Shown here: piece after piece, positions 6,730 to 12,208 of the stretch | Numbering within the stretch: position 1 is the stretch's first letter | How the letters are laid out: each line of letters begins with the position of its first letter | Origin: an uncultured Eubacteriales bacterium | Lineage (GTDB): Bacteria > Bacillota > Clostridia > Oscillospirales > Oscillospiraceae | Assembly (NCBI GenBank): GCA_902475455.1 | Contig: CABRZO010000041.1 | Coordinates: 1-14,965, forward strand | DNA length: 14,965 nucleotides | Reading direction: 5' to 3' | Program-made: the position numbers and the translations under genes | Notes under the pieces: model-generated | Told to the model about the DNA's origin: nothing | Database searches by the model: none | What the model saw: the letters and a program-made list of their open reading frames with translations, nothing else

Positions 6730-8223
6730 ATGCGTGTACAGCTGACCGAAACAGTCCTGCGCGATGCGAACCAGTCGCTGATCGCCACCCGTCTGCCCTA
6801 CTCCACCTACGAGCCCATCCTGTCCACCATGGACAAGGCCGGTTACTATTCCATCGAGTGCTGGGGCGGCGCCACCTTCGACACCTGCCTGCGTTACCTG
6901 GACGAGGATCCCTGGGAGCGTCTCCGGGGCCTGCGCAAGCACCTGCCCAACTCCCGGCTGCAGATGCTGCTCCGGGGCCAGAACCTGCTGGGCTACAAGC
7001 ACTACCCCGACGCGGTGGTGGAGAAGTTCGTGGAGCTGAGCATCAAGAACGGCATCGACATCATCCGTATCTTTGACGCCCTGAACGATTTCCGCAATAT
7101 CCAGACCGCTCTGGAGGCCACCAAGAAGTATGCCACCGACAAGACCGTGGCCTCCGGCTGCATCTCCTACACCCAGAGCCCGGTGCACACCGTGGAGAAG
7201 TATGTGGAGATGTGCAAGGAGCTGCAGCGGATGGGCTTTGACACCATCTGCCTGAAGGACATGGCCGGCACCATGAGCCCCTTCGAGGCCGACGGCCTCA
7301 TCAAGGGCATCAAGGACGCCGTGGGCGACATGCCCGTCATCCTGCACACCCACTGCACCACCGGCATGGCCTATATGACCTATATGAAGGCCATCGACGC
7401 CGGCATCGACGTCATCGACACCGCCACCTCCTGCTTCTCCGGCGGCACCAGCCAGCCCGCCACCGAGACCATGTTCTATGCCCTGCAGCAGATGGGCATT
7501 GAGACCGGCATCGACGAGAAGGTCATCAAGGAGGTCAACGACTTCTTCAAGCCCATCAAGGAGGGCTATGTGAAGGACGGCACCCTGAACCCCAAGAGCC
7601 TGTCCACCGACTCCCAGGCCCTGGTCTACAAGGTCCCCGGCGGCATGCTGTCCAACATGATCGCCAACCTCACCGACCTGCACGCCATGGACAAGTTTGA
7701 CGACGCCCTGGTGGAGATCCCCAAGGTCCGGGCGGACCTGGGCTATCCTCCTCTGGTGACCCCCATGAGCCAGATGGTGGGCACCCAGGCCGTTATGAAC
7801 TGCATCGCCGGCCGCTACAAGGCGGTGTCCAAGGAGGTCAAGGCCTACTTCCGGGGCGAGTACGGCAATCCCCCCGCTCCCGTCAACGAGGAGCTGTCCA
7901 AGCAGATCCTGGGCGATGAGAAGCCCATCGACTGCCGGGTGGCGGACTCCGCTCCCTCCACCATGTTTGAGGACACCCGGAAGCAGCTGGGCGACCTGGC
8001 TCAGAGCGACGAGGACGTCATGAGCTATATCTGCTTCCCCAACCAGGCCGAGGAGTACCTGAAGAAGCGCAAGGCCAAGGCCGAGGGCACCTGGGTGGAT
8101 CCTGAGGCGGCCAAGGCTGCCGCCCCCGAGGTGCTGGGCACCCCTGGTGCCATGCCTGCCACCGCTCCCGTGGTCAACGGCAGCGCCATCACCTACACCG
8201 TCTCCTGCGAGGAAGTCAAGTAA
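6730..8223 (+). CDS. Biotin-dependent carboxyltransferase subunit (OadA/PycB/transcarboxylase 5S family) lacking a biotin domain
   Basis: This cytoplasmic TIM-barrel carboxyltransferase moves CO2 between an oxo acid (pyruvate/oxaloacetate in most relatives) and biotin on a carrier protein. The HMGL-like barrel fills about residues 1-280. It has the metal ligand D12 in RDANQS, the expected carbamylated K176 in CLKDMAG, and H206/H208 in HTHCTTG, spaced as in transcarboxylase 5S. The conserved PycA/OadA C-terminal domain follows (about 290-460; VPGGMLSNM, TPMSQMVGTQAV). The protein then ends in an Ala/Pro-rich stretch and SAITYTVSCEEVK with no AMKM biotinyl site, so it needs a separate biotin carrier. 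None is adjacent, nor are OadB/OadG-type membrane subunits. It could serve oxaloacetate decarboxylase, pyruvate carboxylase or methylmalonyl-CoA transcarboxylase. A terminator follows at once, so the gene is monocistronic. Confidence 0.88.
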   Translation: MRVQLTETVLRDANQSLIATRLPYSTYEPILSTMDKAGYYSIECWGGATFDTCLRYLDEDPWERLRGLRKHLPNSRLQMLLRGQNLLGYKHYPDAVVEKFVELSIKNGIDIIRIFDALNDFRNIQTALEATKKYATDKTVASGCISYTQSPVHTVEKYVEMCKELQRMGFDTICLKDMAGTMSPFEADGLIKGIKDAVGDMPVILHTHCTTGMAYMTYMKAIDAGIDVIDTATSCFSGGTSQPATETMFYALQQMGIETGIDEKVIKEVNDFFKPIKEGYVKDGTLNPKSLSTDSQALVYKVPGGMLSNMIANLTDLHAMDKFDDALVEIPKVRADLGYPPLVTPMSQMVGTQAVMNCIAGRYKAVSKEVKAYFRGEYGNPPAPVNEELSKQILGDEKPIDCRVADSAPSTMFEDTRKQLGDLAQSDEDVMSYICFPNQAEEYLKKRKAKAEGTWVDPEAAKAAAPEVLGTPGAMPATAPVVNGSAITYTVSCEEVK

Positions 8224-8239
8224 ATCCATGAAACCCCAA

Positions 8240-8273
8240 GGGGCTGTTGCAAATTTGCAACAGCCCCTTTTTT
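8240..8273 (+). terminator. Rho-independent terminator of the carboxyltransferase gene
   Basis: Perfect palindromic arms of 14 bases (8240-8253 with 8254-8267, apex AAATTT) are followed by six T residues (8268-8273). It starts 16 bp after the stop codon. Confidence 0.95.
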
Positions 8274-8317
8274 GTTATCCTGCGTGGTTTTGCTGCCATC
8301 CTGCGCATTTTTCCTCT

Positions 8318-8404
8318 TGTCATTCTGAGCGCCAGCGAAGGACCTTTTCCCGCCAGTGCCCTTGCGGGCAGGATTCTTCGCCCCCTCTGGGGCTCAGAAT
8401 GACA
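8318..8404. repeat. Palindromic intergenic repeat element, about 87 bp
   Basis: The two ends are perfect 13-base inverted repeats (8318-8330, TGTCATTCTGAGC, with 8392-8404). Inside them is a second matching pair GCGAAG (8335-8340) and CTTCGC (8376-8381), and a central stem CCCGC (8349-8353) with GCGGG (8364-8368). The whole unit can fold into a long interrupted hairpin on either strand. The TCATTCTGAG...GCGAAG wording resembles dispersed intergenic palindromes that I recall from clostridial genomes, but only one copy is present here, so calling it a repeat family member is inference. Confidence 0.6.
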
Positions 8405-8443
8405 GCTTATTTTGCGGTATCGTAGGGACGCCGGGGGAAGGGC

Positions 8444-8480
8444 GAGCGCCCCGGACCTGCCTGGCAGGTCCGGGGCGCTC
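8444..8480. repeat. Perfect 18-bp inverted repeat (possible transcript-end hairpin of the alcohol dehydrogenase gene)
   Basis: Positions 8444-8461 and 8463-8480 are exact reverse complements around a single T. The arms are very GC-rich. It lies 45 bp past the stop of the minus-strand alcohol dehydrogenase gene, where a terminator is expected, but neither side has a T tract, so it is not a classical intrinsic terminator. It may protect the 3' end of the mRNA or be part of the neighbouring repeat cluster. Confidence 0.75.
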
Positions 8481-8525
8481 AGGTTATGAGAGGGAATCAC
8501 TGTTCCGATGTCACAGGTTGGGGCT

Positions 8526-9581
8526 TTACAGCAGCACCAGGGGCTTGATCAGGTCTCTGGGCTTGTCCTTCATCAGCATCAGGGCGGGCTCCACGCCCTC
8601 CAGGCCCTGGAAGCGGTGGGTGATCAGCTTCTCGGGATGGATGCGGCCGGTCTCCACCAGTCGGGCCAGCTTTTCCGAGCGCACCCGGCCGCCGGGCATC
8701 AGGCCGCCGCGGATGGTCTTGTGGCCCATGCCGCAGCCCCACTCCACCCGGGGGATCTTGATCCAGTCGCCCTCGCCCAGGTAGTTGACGTTGCCGATGA
8801 TGCCGCCGGGCTTCAGCATGCGAATGGCCTGATCGAAGGTGTCGTTGTCGCCGCCGGCCACCACGATCTTGTCCACGCCCATGCCATGGGTCTTGTCCAT
8901 GATCTGCTCTACAATGTCGCCTTCCTTGTAGTTGATGATGTCGGTGGCGCCGAATTCCCGGGCCAGGTCGGCGCAATTCTTCCGGGAGCCCACGGCGTAG
9001 ATGTTGGCGGCGCCCCGGATGGCGGCGGCGGCCACGCTCATCAGACCCACAGGGCCGATGCCGATGACGGCCACGTTATCACCGAACTGCACGTCCGCCA
9101 GCTCCACCCCGTGGAAGCCGGTGGGCACCATGTCACTGATCATGCAGGCGGCCCCCAGGTCCATGCCCTCGGGCAGCAGAGCCAGGTTGCCGTCGGCGTC
9201 GTTGACGTGGAAATACTCGCCGAAGACGCCGTCCTTGAAGTTGGAGAACTTCCAGCCCGACAGCATACCGCCGGAGTGCATAGCAAAACCCTCTTGGGCG
9301 GCCCGGGAATTCCAGTCCGGGGTAATGGCGGAGACCAGCACCTTGTCCCCCACCTTGAAGTCCTTGACCAGGCTGCCCACTTCCACCACTTCGCCCACGG
9401 CCTCGTGGCCCAGGATCATGTTGTGGCGGTCACCGATGGCACCGGCCCAGACCGTGTGCACGTCAGAGGTGCAGGGGGCCAGAGCGATGGGTTTGCAGAT
9501 GGCGTCCAGAGGGCCGCAGACGGGGGCGTCCTTTTCGATCCAACCGGTGGCGCCGATCTTCAGCATTGCGAATCCTTTCAT
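8526..9581 (-). CDS. NADP-type zinc-dependent secondary alcohol dehydrogenase (isopropanol dehydrogenase-like)
   Basis: This cytoplasmic medium-chain dehydrogenase interconverts secondary alcohols and ketones (2-propanol/acetone-type substrates) or small aldehydes. Its 351 residues equal the length of the Clostridium beijerinckii and Thermoanaerobacter enzymes, and many segments match as I recall them (MKGFAML, CTSD-HTV, NMILGHEAVGEVVEVGS, GWKFSNFKDGVFGEYFHVNDAD, PRVEWGCGM, LMKDKP-DLIK). The catalytic zinc ligands C37, H59 and D150 fall at the same numbers. The structural-zinc cysteine cluster of horse-type enzymes is absent, as in that subgroup. GSR at 198-200 and Y218, which bind the 2'-phosphate of NADP in the relatives, are kept, so NADP(H) is the predicted cofactor. 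AAGGAGGA precedes the ATG. The gene stands alone, with its own promoter and a palindromic operator-like site. Confidence 0.93.
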   Translation of the reverse strand: MKGFAMLKIGATGWIEKDAPVCGPLDAICKPIALAPCTSDVHTVWAGAIGDRHNMILGHEAVGEVVEVGSLVKDFKVGDKVLVSAITPDWNSRAAQEGFAMHSGGMLSGWKFSNFKDGVFGEYFHVNDADGNLALLPEGMDLGAACMISDMVPTGFHGVELADVQFGDNVAVIGIGPVGLMSVAAAAIRGAANIYAVGSRKNCADLAREFGATDIINYKEGDIVEQIMDKTHGMGVDKIVVAGGDNDTFDQAIRMLKPGGIIGNVNYLGEGDWIKIPRVEWGCGMGHKTIRGGLMPGGRVRSEKLARLVETGRIHPEKLITHRFQGLEGVEPALMLMKDKPRDLIKPLVLL

Positions 9582-9641
9582 GGGTTACATCCTCCTTGTC
9601 AATGTGTGGGTGTTGGGTGTGACGTTCCAACTTCTAGTTCA

Positions 9642-9658
9642 TTTACATTAAATGTAAA
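9642..9658. promoter_or_regulatory. Palindromic operator-like site in the alcohol dehydrogenase leader
   Basis: TTTACATT (9642-9649) and AATGTAAA (9651-9658) are exact 8-base inverted repeats around one central A. The site lies just downstream of the predicted start of transcription (near 9677) and 60 bp before the start codon. That position suits a repressor that blocks elongation or initiation. I do not recognise the regulator; it is not a Rex, Fur or NrdR consensus. AT-rich palindromes arise by chance more easily than GC-rich ones. Confidence 0.5.
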
Positions 9659-9683
9659 CAAATGAGATTCAATTACCTTGGAC

Positions 9684-9712
9684 AAAATACAGCGTTTTAT
9701 ACAAAAAGTCAA
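9684..9712 (-). promoter_or_regulatory. Predicted sigma-A promoter of the alcohol dehydrogenase gene
   Basis: On the minus strand TTGACT (9712-9707) is followed after 17 nt by TATTTT (9689-9684). The leader is about 95 nt, containing the palindromic site at 9642-9658 and the AAGGAGGA ribosome site. Confidence 0.6.
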
Positions 9713-9906
9713 CCTATTTAAGAAAAGTTTTAAGGAAAATCAGCGAATTGGCCAAATGTTCGATTTCCGAGAAAAAAGAGCGAAGGGAAAGTAGTAAAAA
9801 AGTTGACTATTTTTCCCGTGATTGAGCCGGGGAAAAGTGGCGTTCAAAGGTTATTCTGCCACCTCTGAGCAAAATCATACCAGCTTGCTAAAGAAAAAGA
9901 AAAAAT
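9713..9906. other. AT-rich gap with no gene recognised
   Basis: This stretch lies between the alcohol dehydrogenase promoter and the terminator of the enoyl-CoA hydratase gene. It is clearly richer in A and T than its neighbours and holds no plausible open frame with a ribosome site on either strand. It has a weak inverted pair (TTTTTCCC at 9810-9817 with GGGAAAA near 9830-9836) and A-runs near 9891-9905. It may be an upstream regulatory region for the dehydrogenase; nothing more can be supported. Confidence 0.5.
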
Positions 9907-9947
9907 AAAAACCGCCTGGGATGCCAAAAAATCCACAGGCGGTTTTT
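9902..9947 (-). terminator. Rho-independent terminator of the enoyl-CoA hydratase operon
   Basis: A 12-base stem (9907-9918 with 9936-9947) has an inner GGAT/ATCC pair (9919-9922, 9931-9934). On the minus strand the stem ends in TTTTT and continues into more T residues. It begins 16 bp after the stop of the minus-strand gene ending at 9963. The plus strand also has a T run, so the element could act both ways. Confidence 0.9.
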
Positions 9948-9962
9948 GCATATGCCGTTGGT

Positions 9963-10763
9963 TCAGCGGCCCTCAAATTTGGGGGTGCGTTTGTGCTGGA
10001 AGGCGTCCACCGCTTCCCGGAAATCGTGGCTGCCCATGAGCTTGATGCTCAGCCGGTGTTCAATCTCCCGGGCATCCTCGAAGCCGGTGTCCAGGGCCCC
10101 CAAGCTGATGATCTCCTTGATGCCCTGGACCGCCAGCGGAGGTTTGCGGACGATGATGTCCATGATTTTGTCCACTTCGGCGAACAGGTCCTGCTTGGCA
10201 AAGACCCGGTTGATGATCCCCTGCTGGGCGGCCTCCTGGGCGGAGAGCCGGGTGCCCAGCAGCAGCATCTCCTTGGCCCGAATCAGATTGGTGCGTCGGG
10301 GGAGTCGGATGGCACCGCCCCAGCCCGGCACCAGCCCCACATCCACCTCCGTCATGCCGAACCGGGCATCCTCGGAGGCGTAGATCAGATCGCAGGACAG
10401 GGCGATCTCAAAGCCGCCCCCGATGCACCAGCCTGACACAGCGGCAATGGTGGGCTTCTTCATATTCAGGATGGTATCCCGCATCTTGACGCCCCGCTGA
10501 TACATGGCCTCCCCGTCGGCAGGGGTTTGAATCTCCGCCAGGGATTCCATGGAACCTCCGGCACAGAAGGCTTTCTCCCCGGCCCCTCGGATGATGATGC
10601 CCCGGACCTCATCGTCCGCCTCCAGGGCGGTGATGGTATCAATAAATTGCAGTTGCATGGGAGTGGTCAGGGCGTTCAGAGCTTCGGGGTTAGAGATGGT
10701 CAGCGTGGCCACCTTCAGGCCGGGTTCTCCCCGGAGCGAGGTGAGAATGGCGGGATCAGACAT
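9963..10763 (-). CDS. Enoyl-CoA hydratase/isomerase family protein (crotonase fold)
   Basis: This cytoplasmic acyl-CoA enzyme most likely hydrates a 2-enoyl-CoA thioester or catalyses a related reaction. Its 266 residues are a normal crotonase length. The oxyanion-hole region reads AFCAGGSM (65-72), where the common form is CAG-D, and GGGFE (115-119) supplies the second hole. Both acid/base residues of classical hydratases are present: E119, and E139 in FGMTEVDVGLVPGWGG. Their 20-residue spacing equals E144/E164 of rat mitochondrial hydratase, which favours a hydratase over a family member with another activity. The C-terminal helices complete the fold. AAAGGAGGA lies 9 nt before the ATG. The gene is 32 bp downstream of a small membrane-protein gene and probably in one transcript with it. 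No other beta-oxidation or butyrate genes are adjacent, so the substrate is not indicated. Confidence 0.92.
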   Translation of the reverse strand: MSDPAILTSLRGEPGLKVATLTISNPEALNALTTPMQLQFIDTITALEADDEVRGIIIRGAGEKAFCAGGSMESLAEIQTPADGEAMYQRGVKMRDTILNMKKPTIAAVSGWCIGGGFEIALSCDLIYASEDARFGMTEVDVGLVPGWGGAIRLPRRTNLIRAKEMLLLGTRLSAQEAAQQGIINRVFAKQDLFAEVDKIMDIIVRKPPLAVQGIKEIISLGALDTGFEDAREIEHRLSIKLMGSHDFREAVDAFQHKRTPKFEGR

Positions 10764-10795
10764 GTGGGGGTTCCTCCTTTGGTGTGGTGTTCACG

Positions 10796-10924
10796 TCACT
10801 CCTCAGGGAAGGAGGCGTGCTTTTCTCTCAGATGGCGGATCAGGACAAAGGCGGGAGCAATGATGGCGGCCAGGCCGCAAATCACTCCGATGATGACGGC
10901 TGCGGTATGAAATGCTTTTTTCAC
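10796..10924 (-). CDS. Small single-pass membrane protein, 42 residues, function unknown
   Basis: A GTG at 10924 opens a 42-codon frame ending in TGA at 10796. It is preceded by AAAGGAGG with an 8-nt spacing, as strong a ribosome site as those of its large neighbours, which is the main reason to call it a gene. The protein has a short basic start (MKKAFH), one hydrophobic segment (about 8-29; AAVIIGVICGLAAIIAPAFVLI) and a charged tail (RHLREKHASFPEE). It looks like a membrane microprotein with a cytoplasmic charged end, although topology is not certain. The segment could also serve as a signal peptide, but little would remain after cleavage. It lies 32 bp upstream of the crotonase-family gene on the same strand and is probably co-transcribed with it. 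I do not recognise a family. Confidence 0.65.
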   Translation of the reverse strand: MKKAFHTAAVIIGVICGLAAIIAPAFVLIRHLREKHASFPEE

Positions 10925-11025
10925 AGGAAATGCCTCCTTTGTATGTTGTTTGAAACAGCATAGCAGAATTCTGCCCGGAAGTCCTGAAAAAACCGTTAAA
11001 TTTTTGAATTTTTATAAAAAGGGGA

Positions 11026-11970
11026 TTAGGAAGAAGTTTTCGCTTCCGGTCCCCGGTTGACCAGCAGAATGCCCAGGCAGACCAGGGCCAGCGCCAGGAA
11101 GGTGCGGCCGCCCAGCCCTCCGGTTTCCTTCAGCATCAGGGCGGAGAGCAGCACGCCGAACACCGGGGTCAGAAAGCCGAAGACGGTGACCCGGGAGACG
11201 GGATTGCACTTGAGCAGACAGCCCCAGAGGGTGTAGGCCACGGCGGACACCAGGGCCAGATAGACCAGCATTCCCACCGAGGCCGGGGAGACGGCGCCCC
11301 AATGGCCCCCCAGGGCAATGCCGGCCAGGGCCAGGGTGAGGCCGCCCAGCAGAAACTGCCAGCCGCTGAGCAACACCGGGGACACCCGGGCGGAGTAGCG
11401 CCGGATCAGGGCGGAGGAGACGGCGGCGGAGATGGTGCTCAGCAGGATGAGCCCTTCCCCCCGGAGAGAAAAGGAGAGCTGAAAGGTGCCCCCCAGCTGG
11501 CTCAGCACCACCCCGGCAAAGCCCACGGCGCAGCCCGCCAGTTTGTTCCCGGTGAGGCGCTCCATCCGAAAGGCCAGGGCGGCGATGAAGATGGCGAAAA
11601 AGGTGTTGGCCCCCACCAAAATGGAGGCGGTGACCCCGGCGGTGTAGCGCAGGGCCAGATAGTAGCACAGATATTGCAGCACCGTCTGAAACAGGCTGAC
11701 CTTCAGAATGCTGGGCCAGTCCCCCTTTTTGGGGAGCAAGGGGCGGCCCTCCATCAGACTGCCCGCCAGCAGCACCAGCACCCCTGCCAGGGCAAACCGG
11801 AGCCCGGCAAAGAGCAGCAGGGAGCCCGGATTGCCGGTGTCGATGCCGAAGAGGGCATAGCTGAGCTTGATGCAGGGGATGGCGCTGCCCCAGAGGGCAC
11901 AGGAGATCAGGGCGCAGAGAAACAGCACTGCAGGGCGGGAGAACAGAGGGCGATTTTCTTCAGGGGACAA
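11026..11970 (-). CDS. EamA/DMT-family transporter, ten predicted membrane helices
   Basis: This inner-membrane protein belongs to the drug/metabolite transporter superfamily; members export amino acids, nucleotides or other metabolites, and the substrate here cannot be told. Two EamA repeats are visible. The first starts with VLFLCALISCALWGSAIPCIKLSYALFG and includes YYLALRYTAGVTASILVGANTFFAIFIAALAF. The second starts near ALIRRYSARVSPVLLSGWQFLLGG and includes YLALVSAVAYTLWGCLLK and VTVFGFLTPVFGVLLSALML. I place the start at TTG 11970 (314 residues) because GGAGG lies exactly 8 nt upstream (11979-11983). A longer in-frame GTG at 12027 would fall about 11 nt after the predicted transcription start, with no ribosome site. 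It would also add a non-hydrophobic, Arg-rich peptide atypical of the family. No convincing terminator follows the stop. Confidence 0.9.
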   Translation of the reverse strand: MSPEENRPLFSRPAVLFLCALISCALWGSAIPCIKLSYALFGIDTGNPGSLLLFAGLRFALAGVLVLLAGSLMEGRPLLPKKGDWPSILKVSLFQTVLQYLCYYLALRYTAGVTASILVGANTFFAIFIAALAFRMERLTGNKLAGCAVGFAGVVLSQLGGTFQLSFSLRGEGLILLSTISAAVSSALIRRYSARVSPVLLSGWQFLLGGLTLALAGIALGGHWGAVSPASVGMLVYLALVSAVAYTLWGCLLKCNPVSRVTVFGFLTPVFGVLLSALMLKETGGLGGRTFLALALVCLGILLVNRGPEAKTSS

Positions 11971-12044
11971 GGGGATTACCTCCAACGGATCTGTGCACCG
12001 GGCCCGGCCAAGGGTACCCGGAAGCACAGGAAATGTCTTTCGGT

Positions 12045-12050
12045 ATTATA
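12045..12050 (-). promoter_or_regulatory. Predicted extended -10 promoter of the EamA transporter gene
   Basis: On the minus strand TGC is followed by a perfect TATAAT (12050-12045). The -35 region is poor (TGGCAC at 18 nt is the best fit), as is common with extended -10 promoters. It is divergent from the promoter at 12139-12167. Confidence 0.6.
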
Positions 12051-12138
12051 GCACAAAGGCCCGGCGGGTGCCACCAGGGAGTGCGGGCGGTAGAAGAGAG
12101 GAGAATATGATTAAATTTTGAAAACAATTGGCGAAAAA

Positions 12139-12167
12139 TAGACTTTCTTGTGTTCTTGGTGTACAAT
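12139..12167 (+). promoter_or_regulatory. Predicted sigma-A promoter of the nucleotidyltransferase-aminotransferase/LicD operon
   Basis: TAGACT (12139-12144) and TACAAT (12162-12167) are separated by 17 nt. The leader to the ATG at 12209 is about 35 nt, with GGAGG at 12197-12201. Confidence 0.6.
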
Positions 12168-12208
12168 AGTAAAAGTCGCGTTAAATTGATGTTAACGGAG
12201 GAAAAAAT

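Noticed and set aside
8277..8305. Direct repeat ATCCTGCG (8277-8284 and 8298-8305) as a possible target-site duplication
   Set aside because: The copies are only 13 bases apart and do not flank the palindromic element, so chance is the simpler explanation.
9869..9882. Sigma-54-like motif on the minus strand (TGGTAT...TTGC) upstream of the alcohol dehydrogenase gene
   Set aside because: The GG and GC elements are one base too close for a sigma-54 promoter, and a good sigma-A promoter lies nearer the gene.
10991..11025. AT-rich stretch after the EamA transporter stop as a terminator
   Set aside because: It has A and T runs but no GC-containing stem before a T tract on the minus strand.
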